Positions 11,160-22,702 of a DNA stretch of 64,000 nucleotides are shown here, piece by piece. Numbering within the stretch: the stretch's first letter is position 1; every line of letters starts with the position of its first letter. The DNA comes from Sorex araneus (lineage: Eukaryota > Chordata > Mammalia > Eulipotyphla > Soricidae), in the NCBI RefSeq assembly GCF_027595985.1, contig NC_073313.1:114405552-114469551 (forward strand), given 5' to 3'. The notes below the pieces were generated by a model, which was not told the DNA's origin, did not search any database, and saw nothing but the letters and a program-made list of their open reading frames with translations. The position numbers and the translations under genes were made by a program.

Positions 11160-11540
11160 CGTTATTAAAACCACAGATTCTGTGATCTGCCAGATCCAAC
11201 AATCTAGCACTTAAGTGGACTGTGGGAGAAATATGTGAAAAGAAATTACCAGTACTAACTTGTAAATTTTAGACGATCAAGCAGCCAAAAATGATAAGAT
11301 GCATTTTGTTTACCTATGGTTTTAATTATTGCTATTTGAGTTAGCTTAGTTTTATCTTTTATATTTACAGTTTGAATATATATTTTTACATAAGATAATC
11401 ATTAAGTTGTTAATTTACTCTCCAAAAAATTGTTTTTATTCATAAAAAACATATAAAACATACTTATAAATAAAGTTCTAATGCTTGAAAAAATAAATAA
11501 AATCACAAATTCTTTTTTAAAAATTCTTTTTAAAAAAATT
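11160..11540. other. Unassigned AT-rich DNA
   Basis: No ORF or repeat signature that I recognise. Confidence 0.4.
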
Positions 11541-11544
11541 AATT

Positions 11545-11860
11545 AATTATTATTTTTTCTTTATTTCGACATCATGGCTTACAAAGTTGTTCATCATACA
11601 ATTGTTATGGGCATTCAATGTTCTCTTTCTCTATATAAATTTGGTCATTGACTATATCTCCAGATCAAATGATCTGTGATAAGAAAATATATTCTCCCAA
11701 TCAATGGTATATTTTTAAACTTTAGATGTCATCTATTTTTCAGTAAGAAGCCCTTTAGTTTGATGCAGTGCCATTTGTATATTTCTGAGTGTGCTGTCTT
11801 TGCTAATGGCATTGTATATAATTGAAGACGACTCTAATGTCCAGAATTGTTTCAAAAGAT
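11545..11860 (-). mobile_element. Old L1 3' fragment (antisense)
   Basis: Starts with the antisense L1 3' terminus ('TTACAAAGTTGTTCAT' near 11580). It then jumps to ORF2 C-terminal sequence ('ATATTCTCCCAATCAATGG', 'AGAAGCCCTTTAGTTTGATG'), implying an internal deletion or two scraps. Confidence 0.65.
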
Positions 11861-12690
11861 TGTACAAATCTAGGTGTTAGGAATATGCACGATTGCTATT
11901 CCCCCTCTTCCCCACCACTTTTCCAAAATAAGCTTCTCTTTACCTTTCCCTGTTTCCTCATTCAAACAGAAAAACAAACAGGAAAAGCTTTCACTAGTTC
12001 CTTAGTACTTAATGGAGAGCATTAAGTACTCTTTAGTATGCTATAAGGCTCTATTTAATGTGATCCCTGAGAACCTTTTAGTGATCTATTTGTAAAATCC
12101 CATTTAATTTGTCTAGTAGACTATTAAATTGCCTTCTATATTTCCCAGTTTCCCGTCTCTTTCCATTTTTGTTTACTTTTCACATTGCTTCAAACTGTGT
12201 TTTAAAAAAATTTTCATCTCACTCCACTTCTTGAAAACCTCTATTGTGCTTTTAGTAGTTGTTTATTTAAAATAGTAATACACACAAATGAATTTTCAGT
12301 CTCGGTAATTAATCTGTAGCTAATCAAGGAACTACCAACCTACAGGATAAATTCTCAAATTCTTAGGATTCTATATAGGGATCTTTAGAATATGGTTCCA
12401 GTTTTCTTCTTTTTTAAAATTTCATATTGTCTGTTATGAGGAACTGCTGAATATGCTTACAAAAAGTATTCATATAGGAAACAGTGTGAAGATTGTTCCA
12501 TTTTGGCAGGAGCCATTAAGACATTCTATAGGATATCACTAACATTTTGTTAAAGTTTGGGTGATGTGAGCTTTGGTATATATATCTAAAAATATGTATA
12601 TATGCATTATATATATATTTCCCTCTATGACTTGTTGCCTACTATCTGAACCCCATCAAATGTGGTGTGGTAATTATGCAGAATGGGTAG
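11861..12690. other. Unassigned, probably unique DNA
   Basis: About 830 bp with moderate AT content, no ORF above about 70 codons and no recognisable repeat. One of the few stretches that may be ancestral non-repetitive sequence. Confidence 0.4.
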
Positions 12691-12694
12691 GGAG

Positions 12695-12990
12695 TGTCTT
12701 ATGATATGTTTCGCAGCCGTGCAAGCGTCCGTGGGGTCCAGGAATATGTTTATTCATATGTGCGGCTTGGCCTGAGGGGGTGGGAAGCGGCCTTAAGAGT
12801 GGCGGTGGTTGGGTTGTGGAGTTGGGTTTTGGCTGTTGGGTCTGGGTCCCTTGGGGTGGGGAGGGATCTCACCCGGCCCCCTCTAGGGTGCCCTGTGTGA
12901 AACAACCTGACGTGTAGTCCAGTGGTATGGTTATGGGGGGCTCATGTTATGCTCCCTTCTGGGAGAAGCAGTAGCGGGATCTGGCGGTGG
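12695..12990 (-). mobile_element. GC-rich composite repeat unit (antisense)
   Basis: GC-rich island in AT-rich surroundings. The stretch at about 12840-12895 ('GGGTCTGGGTCCC...GGGGAGGGATCTCACCCGG...') is the reverse complement, with changes, of the unit near 43990-44065 in the composite retroposon. The 67-codon forward ORF here is incidental. Outer limits are uncertain. Confidence 0.6.
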
Positions 12991-12999
12991 CAGATTGTT

Positions 13000-13415
13000 T
13001 CTAGTTCTCTTCTCAGTATTTTCACATACCTTTCTATTCTTGGTTTCAGTTATGTTAAACTTTCACTTTGTCCTAAATATGCCATGCTCAGTCTTTACTC
13101 ATTGTATTAACAAGCATAACATTTTATCATTTTCTTCATTTGTCCAAATATCAGCTAATTAAAAAATACACTTTAAAAATATTACAATATGTTTAAAGAC
13201 TTTTATGATTTTTTATTAGTTTCTATTTTTAGATTAATTTCCTTTTTACCAATGAAACCAATATTTTTGTTCTGTATGTGCGGTGCTGTTACACCATATC
13301 CACAATTTTATTTCTTATATGAAGTCTTTATTAACTCCTTTATTATATCACAGTAATTCTGAATACTGGAATCTCATAGGATTTGATTCAAATAGCTTGC
13401 ATTCAGTATTGACAT
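13000..13415. other. Unassigned DNA
   Basis: AT-rich, no credible coding or repeat content seen. Confidence 0.4.
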
Positions 13416-13419
13416 ATTT

Positions 13420-13452
13420 TTTGTGTGCGTGTGTGTATGTGTGTGTGTGTTC
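13420..13452. repeat. (TG)n microsatellite
   Basis: Interrupted TG dinucleotide run, GTGTGCGTGTGTGTATG then GTGTGTGTGTG. Confidence 0.9.
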
Positions 13453-13455
13453 CAT

Positions 13456-14035
13456 TTGTAGACGTGTGATTTTATAAAGGTCAGCTCTTCCCTCTTATTG
13501 TGTTTTCTGTCTCTAACACTGCCTAGCTGTGCAAGCAATGGAATAGAATCTTGTAAATGATTAATAAAATATAGAATATATAGAATGTTAGTGGAATATG
13601 GTGATAATGAACTTATTTTCAAATGGCAGAGAGATATTAGAACCACTATTGAAGTTTAAAAAAATTATTGCTACCCAACTTAGAATTCCTAGGCATATAC
13701 TTTCTAAAATATCATTGCAGTTAATTATTGTATGCATTTTTATTAAATACTATGGCTGAAAATGTATTCAGAGGAACAGTTGGACACTATTCATGGAAAT
13801 GTATTAATAGCAACCATTAATAATAATGGAAACAGTTACAAAGCCCTAAAACACAGAATTAGTAACCTACATCTAGGCTAATATCTAATAATCCACAGTC
13901 TTCTCTATGATTATTTAAGCAATGAATTAATATAATTGAGTTAGCAGGATTAATTTATTTTATTTTCATTGATGATTATTGGGTTGATATTTTTATTTCT
14001 TAGCCATTTATATGTCCTCTTTAAAGTGTATTTTC
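13456..14035. other. Unassigned AT-rich DNA
   Basis: No ORF, SINE or L1 signature that I can support. Confidence 0.4.
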
Positions 14036-14215
14036 AGGGGGTCAAAGAGATAATATAGGAGGGAAGGCACTTTCCTTGAATGGAGCTACAGTGGCCACAA
14101 CCCTGGTTCAAATCCCTGGTACCCCCTGCGGTTCCCTGAGCACTGCCATGGATCACTACTGAACACAGAGCCAGAATAGCCCTTGAGAATTTCTTGGTGT
14201 GGTGACAACCACTTC
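14036..14215 (+). mobile_element. Old SOR-type SINE (family A)
   Basis: Diverged forward copy with 'GGTTCAAATCCCTGGTACCC' and 'CCCTGAGCACTGCCATGGATC'. The A tail has decayed into 'CAAAACCCAAA'. Confidence 0.75.
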
Positions 14216-14489
14216 CTTCAAAACCCAAATATTTTTCTTAAAAGACCATTAAAAAGTCAAGGATTTCCCGCTGACAATGCCTTAGTGACACACTCTTACC
14301 CATGTGGGGACAGTTTGAAAAAAAGTCTACATTGTGAAACAAGCAGTGCTCATTCCCCGCCCTGGAGATTACCCAGTATTTCACATTTCAACCTGTGATG
14401 TATACCTTTGGGTTTTCCCTCTTTAGAAGAGCCAGTGTATTGCTGTGTCTTTTTTCTCCCTTCATATTTCTCTAAATAAAATGATTTTA

Positions 14490-14765
14490 TCTCAGAAACA
14501 TGTCTAAATCTTTGTTCATATTTAGTGTGTTGCTTGCTTTTAAATTATTGAATTGTATAGATTTGTTATATATTGAGTTCTATGAATTTGTTATGTAACA
14601 AATTATATATATATATGCAAATAATTTGAATTTTTTCCCATGTGATAGATTGTCTTTTCATACTGTCAATACTGATGATTTTCTTTTCTGTGTAGAAGCT
14701 TTTAAGTTTCATATAAACACACTTGCTTTTGTTTTTCTTGACTGCACTTTTGTTGTAAAATTAAA
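14490..14765 (-). mobile_element. Old L1 ORF2 C-terminal fragment
   Basis: Antisense of the ORF2 C-terminal third: 'TTTTTTCCCATGTGATAGATTGTC', 'GTAGAAGCTTTTAAGTTTCAT', then 'TGCTTTTGTTTTTCTTGAC'. Compare the block at about 24905-24995 in the intact L1. Confidence 0.65.
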
Positions 14766-14965
14766 AAACAATTAGCACTGTCTGTTGCACTGTCATCCCG
14801 TTATTCATCGATTTGCTCGAGCGGCCACCAATAACGTCTTCATTGTGATACTCTCAGTAGCTTGCCGGGCTCTCTGAGAGGAATGGAGGAATCAAACCCG
14901 GGTTGGCCGTGAGCAAAACAAACGCCCTACCTGCTGTGCTATTGCTTTAGTACTAAAAAACAATT
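14762..14965 (-). mobile_element. RTE-tailed SINE with TSD (internally deleted)
   Basis: Family B copy at 14774-14953 lacking most of the RTE 5'-UTR body: the 3' tail runs straight into 'ATACTCTCAGTAGCTTGCC'. It is flanked by a 12-bp exact repeat 'TAAAAAACAATT' (14762-14773 and 14954-14965). Confidence 0.88.
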
Positions 14966-15205
14966 GTATCACTGTATCCTCGATTTACTTGAGCGGCACC
15001 AGTAACGTCTCTATTCCTCTCAGCCCTGAGATTTTAGCAGCTCTCCTTTCTTGTCTTTCCCAACGATTGGAGGCTCTTTCAGGGTCAGGGAAATGAGACC
15101 TATCATTATTGTGTTTGGCATATCGAATACGCCACGGGTAGCTTGCCAGGCTCTGCCTGTGTGGGCAGTATACTCTCAGTAGCTTGTCAGGCTTTCTGAG
15201 AGGTA
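14966..15205 (-). mobile_element. RTE deletion derivative, long form
   Basis: Same tail as family B. Immediately inside it is a block not found in the short SINE, containing 'CCTGAGATTTTAGCAGC' and 'GGCTCTTTCAGGGTCAGGG'. The same block (reverse complement) occurs in the RTE 5' UTR at 53800-53885. So more of the RTE leader is retained than in the SINE, fused to the RTE 3' end. The tRNA-like head is missing or truncated. Confidence 0.85.
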
Positions 15206-15207
15206 TG

Positions 15208-15395
15208 TATATACTGTCATCCCATTCATCAATGATTTGCTTGAGTGGCCCAGTAACGTCTCCATTCATCCTAGCCCTGAGATTTTAGCAGCCTCTCTTT
15301 ACTGGTCCTTCCCAATGGTGCTGCATTAGAGGCTATTCAGGGTCAGGGGAATGAGACCCATCATTGTTACTGTATTTGGCATATGAATACACCAT
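15208..15395 (-). mobile_element. RTE deletion derivative, long form
   Basis: Second long-form copy directly adjoining the previous one. It shows the same junction, RTE 3' tail 'CAGTAACGTCTCCATTCATCC' next to leader block 'TAGCCCTGAGATTTTAGCAG', and is cut off at the 'TTTGGCATAT' region. Confidence 0.85.
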
Positions 15396-15842
15396 ATTCA
15401 TATGGCTCGTGCAGCCGAATGGAGCTTGGTTTCATAGTCTCTGGATATTGGCCATTGGTGTGATTGGTGTGATTACATGGTGCCAGGGGCAATTTCTAAG
15501 TGTGACTGCCCAGCTACTGGAAAATGGGGAATCTGAGTCCCGATCTATCTGAGAAGCCTTGGAGATCTTGGCCCTGGGTCCCGCACACCCAGAAATCAGT
15601 AATTTTTTTGCTAATTTTTCTAATTACTAACCAGTTCCTCTGCCAGTTCCTTCATGCGTGAGGCTCATCCGAATGTGTGGCCTTGAGCATGGCTGTGGCT
15701 GGCTTCCAGAGGTCTTCAACTGCTGGGGCTCTGTTCAGGACAGGGAGGGAAACTCAACCAGGCCCCTCCAAGGAGCCCCGGTGCGAGGACAAGAGACTTC
15801 ATTGCTCTCTTCTGGGTGCTTGGTTCTGTTAAAAAGAAGAAA
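15396..15842 (-). mobile_element. GC-rich composite repeat unit (antisense)
   Basis: Reverse-complement similarity to the composite retroposon at 43.5-45.2 kb in two places. The stretch 15410-15570 ('CATAGTCTCTGG', 'TGATTACATGGTGCCAGGGG', 'CTACTGGAAAATGGGG') corresponds to 44250-44400. The stretch 15655-15790 ('GTGAGGCTCATC', 'AGGGAGGGAAACTCAACC') corresponds to 43990-44150. No ORF. Confidence 0.75.
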
Positions 15843-15912
15843 TAATATTTAGACCCAGATTTTGATCCCAATCTTGGAAGAAAATCTTCCTCTGACTTAA
15901 GCAATTACCAAT

Positions 15913-16177
15913 TTGTTCTCTGTCACTGTCACTGTCAGCACGTTGCTCATTGCTTTGTTCGAGTGGGCACCAGTAGCATCTCCATTGTGAGACTTGTTTT
16001 ATTGTTTTTGGCATATCAACTATGCCACTGGTAGCTTGCCAGGCTCTGTCATATGGGAAGGATACTCTTGGTAGCTTGCTGTGCTCTCCAAGAGGGGTGA
16101 AAGAATCGATCTTAGGTTGGCCGCGTGCAAGGCAAATGCCCTACTCACTGTGCTATCGCTCCAGCCTTGTTCTCTGT
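15913..16177 (-). mobile_element. RTE-tailed SINE with TSD
   Basis: Full-length reverse family B copy (15924-16166). It ends in (CACTGT)n-type short repeats at its 3' side. The 11-bp TSD 'TTGTTCTCTGT' is exact at 15913-15923 and 16167-16177. Confidence 0.93.
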
Positions 16178-16179
16178 AT

Positions 16180-16404
16180 CTATGAATTTACACTCATAAA
16201 TTGTTTTTGGAAGCATTCCACAGTTTTCAATTTTGGATAAGTTTCACATAATAATTTCCATTTTTTTATTATCAGTTATAATAATTGCTCTTTAATTTCT
16301 GATTTTCCAAATCTTTTTTCTTACTTTGAAGCTTTCTTAATATTTTTATATTTTGAAGAATCAAGACTTAGTTTCATTGATTTTTCTTAATTTCTTTTTT
16401 TTTA
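16180..16404. other. Unassigned T-rich DNA
   Basis: No feature seen. Confidence 0.4.
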
Positions 16405-16570
16405 AAAAATATGAAAGAACCGTGATTTACAAAGTTATTCATAGTTGAGTTTTAGACATAAAATGTTCCAGCACCAATCCCGCCATCAGTATCAACTTCC
16501 CTTCACCATTATTCCCAGGTTCCCTCTCATACATCCCTAACCGCCTACACCCCATCCTGAAATCTTTCTC
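16405..16570 (-). mobile_element. L1 3' UTR fragment (antisense)
   Basis: Short antisense L1 3' end: T/A-rich start, 'TTTACAAAGTTATTCATAGTTGAG', 'CAATCCCGCCATCAGTATC', matching the fragment at 22703-22855. Confidence 0.75.
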
Positions 16571-16575
16571 TTTGT

Positions 16576-16735
16576 TTGTTGGGCCAAACCTGTGGTGCTC
16601 AGGGCTTATTCATGTCTCTGTGCTCAGGGATCACTCCTGGCGGGTTTGATGGACCACATGGGGTACTGGGGATAAAACCATGTAAGTCACATGCAAGGCA
16701 AACACCCCACCTGCTCAGCACCTCACCCCCCACCA
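16576..16735 (-). mobile_element. SOR-type SINE (family A)
   Basis: Reverse copy: 'CTCAGGGATCACTCCTGGC', 'GGACCACATGGGGTACTGGGG', 'GCAAGGCAAACACC'. Confidence 0.85.
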
Positions 16736-17824
16736 CGTCCCAGTCTGTAACTATTTAAAAAAATTTTTTTTTATTAGTGAATCACCTTGAGGGTACAGTT
16801 ACAGATTTACACATTTTCGTGGTTGTGTTTCTGTCATACAATGTTCGAGAACCCATCCCTCTACCAGTGCCCATTCTTCACCACCAATGAACCCAGTATC
16901 CCTCTCACCCTCCAATCCTATGCCCCCCACTCCACCCAGTCTCTGTAGCAGGGCATTCCCTTTTGTTCTCTCTCTCCTTTTGGGTGTTATGGTTTGCAAT
17001 AGAGGTATTAAGTGGCCATCGTATTCAGTCTCTAGTCTACTTTCAGCATGCATCTTCCTTTCCGAGCGGGTTCTCTAACCACATTTTACTTGGTGTTCCC
17101 TTCTCTATCTGAGCTGCCTTTCCCCTCAGCATGTAAGGTCAGCTTCCAAGCCATGGAGCAATCCTCCGGTACTTATTTCTACTATTCTTCGGTGTTAGTC
17201 TCCTATTCTGTTATTTTATATTAAACAGATGAGTGCAATCTTTCTATGTCTGTCTTTCTCTTTCTGACTCCTTTCACTTAGCATGATACTTTCCATGTTG
17301 GTCCACTTATTTGCAAAGTTCATGACTTCATCTTTATTAACAACTGTATAGTATTCCATTGTATAGATATACCAAAGTTTCTTTAACCAGTTATCTGTTC
17401 TCAGGCACTCGGGATTTTTTCAGATTCTGGCTATTGTAAACAGTGCTACGAAGAACATATAAGTGCAGATGTCATTTCGACTATATCTTTTTGCTTCTCC
17501 AAGATATATTTCCAGAAGTGGTATTGGTGGGTCAAATGGGAGCTGAATTTCTAACTTCTTGAGAAGCGTTCATATTGTTTTTCAAAAGGGCTGAATCAGC
17601 CCGCATTCCCACCAGCAGTGTAGGAGGGTCCCTTTCTCCCCACATCCTCTCCAACAGCAGTTGCTTATGTTCTCTTGGATGTGAGCCAGTCTCTGTGGTG
17701 TGAGGTAGTATCCCGTAGTTCTTTTGATCTGCATCTCCCTGATGATTAGAGATGAGGAGCATTTTTTTTTTCATGTGCCTCTTGGCCATTTGTATCTCTT
17801 CCTTGGGAAAGTTTCTGTTCGTTT

Positions 17825-19473
17825 CTTCGCCCCATTTTCTTTTTTAAAATTTTTAAAAAATTTATTTATTTTTAATTAGTGAATCACCATGAGGGTACAG
17901 TTACAAATTTATACATTTTTGTGCTCATGTTTCCCCCGTACAAAGTTTGAGAACCCATCCCTTCACCAGTGCCCATTCTCCACCACCGGTGTACCCAACA
18001 TCCCTCCTACCCTCCCCATTCCCGTCTCCACCAACCCCACCCTGCCACTGTTGCAGGGCATTTTCTTTTGTTCTCTCTCTCTCATTAGGTGTTGTGGTTC
18101 TCAATAGAGGTGTTGAGTGGCCACTGTGTTCAGTCTCTAGACCACATTCAGCCCGCATCACCTTTCCCCCGCATGGCCTCCGACCGCATTATACTTGGTG
18201 ATCCCTTCTCTAAGTTGCCCTCTCCCCAGAATGTGAGGCCAGCTTCCAAGCCATGGAGTCAACCTCCTGGTACTTATTTCTATTATTCTTGGGTGTTAGT
18301 CTCCTACTCTGTTATTCTATATTCCACAGATGAGTGCAATCTTCTATGTCTGTCTTTCTCTTTCTGACTCATTTCACTTAGCATGATACTTTCCATGCTG
18401 ATCCACTTATATGCAAAGTTCATGACCTCCTTTTTTTCTAACAGCTGCATAGTATTCCATTGTATAGATGTACCAAAGTTTCTTCAACCAGTCATCTGTT
18501 CTAGGGCACTCGGGTTTTTTCAAGATTCTGGCTATTGTAAACAGTGCTGCAATGAACATATAAGTGCAGATGTCATTTAGACTATACTTTTTAGCTTCTC
18601 TGGGATATATTCCCAGCAGTGGTATTGCTGGGTCAAATGGGATCTCAATATCTAGTTTTTTAAGAATCTTCCATATTGTTTTCCAAAGGGGCTGGACCAG
18701 TCGGCATTCCCACCAGCAGTGTAGAAGGGTCCCTTTCTCTCCACATCCTCTCCAACAGTGGTTGCTTTTGTTCTTTTGGATGTGTGCTAGTCTCTGTGGT
18801 GTGAGGTGGTATCTCATGGTTGTTTTGATCTGCATCTCCCTGATGATTAGTGATGAAGAGCACTTTTTCATGTGCCTTTTGGCCATTCGTATCTCTTCCT
18901 TGGGAAAGATTCTGTTCATTTCTTCACCCCATTTTCTGATGGGGTTGGATGTTTTCTTCTTGTAGAGTTCAACCAGTGCTTTATATACCATTGATATCAA
19001 CCCCTTATCTGATGGGTATTGTGTGAATATCCTTTCCCATTCTGTGGATAGTCTTTGTATTCTGGTCACTGTATCTTTTGCAGTGCAGAAGCTTTTTAGT
19101 TTAATGTAGTCCCATCTGTTGTTCTCTGTTTCTACTAGATTGCTTAGTTCCGTGTCATCTTTGAAGATACCTTTATCTTCAATATCGTGGAGGGTTTTGC
19201 CGACCTTGTCTTCAATGAACCTTATGGTTTGTGGTCTGATGTTGAGGTCTTTAATCCATTTTGATCTGACTTTTGTGCATGGTGACAGGTCGAGGTCTAA
19301 GCCCATTCTTTTGCATGTGGTTGTCCAGTTGTGCCAGAACTATTTGTTAAAGAGGCTTTCCTTGCTCCACTTCACATCGTTGCTCCCTTATCAAAGATTA
19401 GATGATCATACATTTGGGGTTGTGTGTAGGGATAGTCTACCTGTTCCATTGGTCTGACTTCGCCCCATTTTCT
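17825..19473 (-). mobile_element. 5'-truncated L1 nested in an L1, with TSD
   Basis: L1 insertion at 17841-19457 containing 3' UTR and the ORF2 C-terminal third. Reading frame 18407-19306 (minus) still encodes 299 residues, including the zinc-knuckle [19 protein letters not shown] perfect 16-bp TSD 'CTTCGCCCCATTTTCT' lies at 17825-17840 and 19458-19473, splitting the older twin-primed L1 in its ORF2 C-terminal region. It is close in sequence to the intact L1 at 24-30 kb, so relatively young. Confidence 0.95.
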
Positions 19474-20638
19474 GATGGGGTTGGATGCTTTCTTCTTGTA
19501 GAGTTCAACCAGTGCCTTATATATCCTTGATATCAACCCCTTATCAGATGGGTATTTGGTGAATATCTTTTCCCATTCTGTAGATTGTCTTTGTATTCTG
19601 GTCACTGTATCTTTTGAGGTGCAGAAGCTTCTTAGTTTAATATAGTACCATTTGTTTATCTCTGTTTCCATTTGGTTGATCAGTTGTGTGTCACCTTTGA
19701 AGGTACCTTTATCTTCAATATAGTGAAGGGTTTTGGCGACCTTGTCTTCAATGTACCTTATGGATTGTGGTCTGATGTTGAGGTCTTTAATCCATTTTTG
19801 ATCTGACTTTTGTGCATGATGTTAGGTCGAGGTCTAAGCCCATTTTTTTGCATGTGGTTGTCCAGTTATGCCAGCAACATTTGCTAAAGAGGCTTTCCTT
19901 GGTCTATTTCACATTTTTTGCTTCCTTATCAAAGATTAGATGATCATACATTTGGGGTTGCGTGTAGGGTTATTCCACTCTGTTCCATTTGTCTGCGGCT
20001 CTGTCTTTTTTCCAGTACTATGCTGTTTTAATTTTTACCGCTTTGTAGTAATGTTTAAGGTTGTGGAGGGTGATGCCTTTCATCGGCTTTTCCCCGAGAA
20101 TTGTTTTAGCTATATATGGGCATTTGTTGTTCCACAGGAATTTCAGGGTTGCTTGATCCATTTCTTTGAAGAATTTCATGGGCATCCTTATAGGGATCAC
20201 ATTGAATATATATATAATTCTTTGGGGAGTATTGCCATTTTGACAATGTTGATTCTCCCTATCTATGAACAGGGGATATGCTTCCAGTACCTCATGTCGT
20301 CTTTTATTTCATGGAGCAGCGTTTTATAGTTTCCCTTGTAGAGGTCCTTTACTTCCTTAGTTAAGCTGACTCCGAGGTATTTGATTTTCTGGGGCATGGT
20401 TGTGAAGGAGGATTGCTTTTTTCATGTCCCTTTTCTCTGTCTCATTTTTTGCGTATAGGAAGTCCATGGACTTTTGGATATTGATTTTATAGTCTGCGAA
20501 TTTACTTATAAGTCTATTGTTTCTAAGAGTTCCTTGGTAGAGGCTTTAGGCTTCTCTAGATATAGTATCATATCATCTGTGTATAGTGAGAGTTTGATTT
20601 CTTCCTTTCCTATCTGGATGCCCTTAATATCTTTTTAT

Positions 20639-21911
20639 TGGAAATTAAACAACTCAGTGTTGAACAATGAATGGGTCAGGAAGGAAATCAAGGAAGAAAT
20701 CAAAAGATACCTCGAAACAAATGAGAATGAAGACACGAGCAACCAAAACCTATGGGACGCAGCTAAAGCCGTGTTAAAGGGAAAATATATAGCCCTACAG
20801 GCATTCCTCAAGAAGGAAGAAAGGGCCTACATAAATAGCTTGACTTCAAAGCTCAAGATCTTAGAAACGGTCTAGCAAAAGGAAACCAAACCAGACCGAA
20901 GGAAAGAAATAATAAAACGTAGAGCAGGAATTAACGACATGGAAACCCAAAAAACAATCCAAAAGGTCAATGAAACCAAGAGCTTGTTCTTTGAGAAAAT
21001 AAACAAGATTGATAAACTGCTAGCAAGACTCACAAAGAAAGAAAGAAAGAGAGAGAACCCTAATAAACTGAATCAGAAATGTAAAGGTGACATCACAAAA
21101 GAATCCAATGAAATTCAAAATATCATCAGAGACTAATTTGAAAGTCTGTATGCCACGAAACAAGGGAACCTAAATGAAATGGATAAATTCCTTGGTTCCT
21201 ACAATCTCCCAAGACTGAACCAAGAAGACTTGAAATACCTGAATAGACCCATTAATATCAAGGAAATTGAAACTGCAAACAAAATATCTCCCCCAAAACA
21301 GAAGCCCAGGTCCAGATGGATTCACTGGCCAATTCTTCCAAACATTTAAAGAGGACCTGTTGCCAGTTCTTCTCAAACTTTTCCAGGAAATTGAAGAAAC
21401 AGGAACTCTCCCAAACAGTTTCTATGAGGCACATATCTCCCTAATACTAAAAGCAAACAAAGACACCACTAACAAAGAAAATTATAAACCAATATCCCCA
21501 ATGAACACAGATGCAAAGATACTCAACTAAATGTTAGCAAATAGAATCCAACAACTTATCAGAAGTTCATACACCATGACCAAGTGAGATTCATCCCGGG
21601 TATTCAAAGATGGTTTAATATTTGGAAATCAATCAACGTAATCCATTATATCAACAAAAGTAAAGATAAGAACCATATGATAATGTCAATAGATTCTGAG
21701 AAAGCATTTCACAAGACCCAGCACCAAAATGGGTTTTGGTGGAACTTTCCTCAAGATAGTCAAAGCTATCTACCACAAACCTATGGCAAGGATTATCCTC
21801 AATGGAGAAACACTAAGGGCCTTTCCTCTAAGGTCAGGGACAAGACAAGGATGCCCACTCTCACCACTTATGTTCAATATAGTACTGGAAGTACTTGCAA
21901 TAGCAGTTAGG
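20639..21911 (+). mobile_element. Inverted 5' segment of the twin-primed L1
   Basis: Plus-strand ORF2 segment starting at KLNNS (residue about 250) and ending at the [10 protein letters not shown] stretch just before the FADD box. Open pieces at 20474-20875, 21267-21530 and 21729-21995 are separated by stops. It covers the EN-RT linker and RT fingers/palm and is non-functional. Confidence 0.88.
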
Positions 21912-21971
21912 CCAGTCTGTAACCATTTTTTAGCATTTTATTTAAACACCATGGTTTTAAAAGTTGTTCCT

Positions 21972-22700
21972 ATGACCCAGGTATACCACTTCTGAGAATA
22001 TATACTGAGGATGTAAAAAAGCACAGTAGAAATGACATCTTCACCTATATGTTAATTGTAGCACTGTTCACAATAGCTAGACTCTGGAAACAATCTGAGT
22101 GCCCGAGAACAGACGATTGGTTAAAGAAACTTTGGTACATCTATGTAATGGAACAGTGTGCAGCTATTAGGAAAGATGAAGTAATGAAATTTGTTTATAA
22201 GTGGACGGTAATGGAGAGTATCATGCTAAGTGAAATGAGTGAGAAATAGAGGGACAGACATAGGATGACTGCACTCATTTGTGGAATATAAAATAACATA
22301 ATATGAGACTGATACCCAAGAACAGTAGAGACAAGGATTAGGAATATTGCTCCTGCCTCATGAGCTGGGGGAAAGGACAGCTGGAATAGAGTAGGGGATT
22401 ACTAAGTCAATAATGGTTGGAGGGATCGCTCCGGATAGAAGATCTGTGCTGAAAGGAGATAAAAGACCAAACATGATAGCCTCTGAGAATCTGTATTGCA
22501 AATCAAAATGCCCAAAAGTAGAGCAAGAGTATGGGGAAAATTGTCTGCCATAATTGTAGGGGGAGGGGAGGGATACTGGAATCATTGGTGTTGTAAAATG
22601 TACATTGGTGGAGGGATGGGTTTTTGATCATTGTATGACTGAAACTCAAACATGAAAGTTTGTAAGTGTATCTCATGGTGATTCAATAACAAATGAATAA
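21972..22700 (+). mobile_element. 5'-truncated L1 3' end
   Basis: ORF2 C-terminus (2049-type peptide [27 protein letters not shown] split over 22049-22249, ending SEMSEK) followed by the 3' UTR with 'GGTGGAGGGATGGGTTTTTG' and terminal 'TCTCATGGTGATTCAATAAC'. Confidence 0.9.
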
Positions 22701-22702
22701 AT

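Larger units (their letters stand above)
16740..21928 (-). mobile_element. 5'-inverted (twin-primed) L1 with TSD
   Basis: One L1 insertion (16757-21911) bounded by a 17-bp TSD, 'CCAGTCTGTAACTATTT' at 16740-16756 and 'CCAGTCTGTAACCATTT' at 21912-21928. The 3' segment (16757-20638) is antisense: 3' UTR, then ORF2 from about residue 1273 back to about 686. The 5' segment (20639-21911) is inverted onto the plus strand and covers ORF2 residues about 245-680. In L1 coordinates the inversion junction joins residues near 686 and 245, while the outer end is near 680, so the two segments abut in the parent. This is the signature of twin priming. A younger L1 interrupts it at 17841-19457. Several stops show it is inactive. 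Confidence 0.92.

Noticed and set aside
12694-13110. GC-rich island considered as a CpG-island promoter of a host gene
   Set aside because: It matches, in reverse, the GC-rich unit of the composite retroposon and no exon follows.
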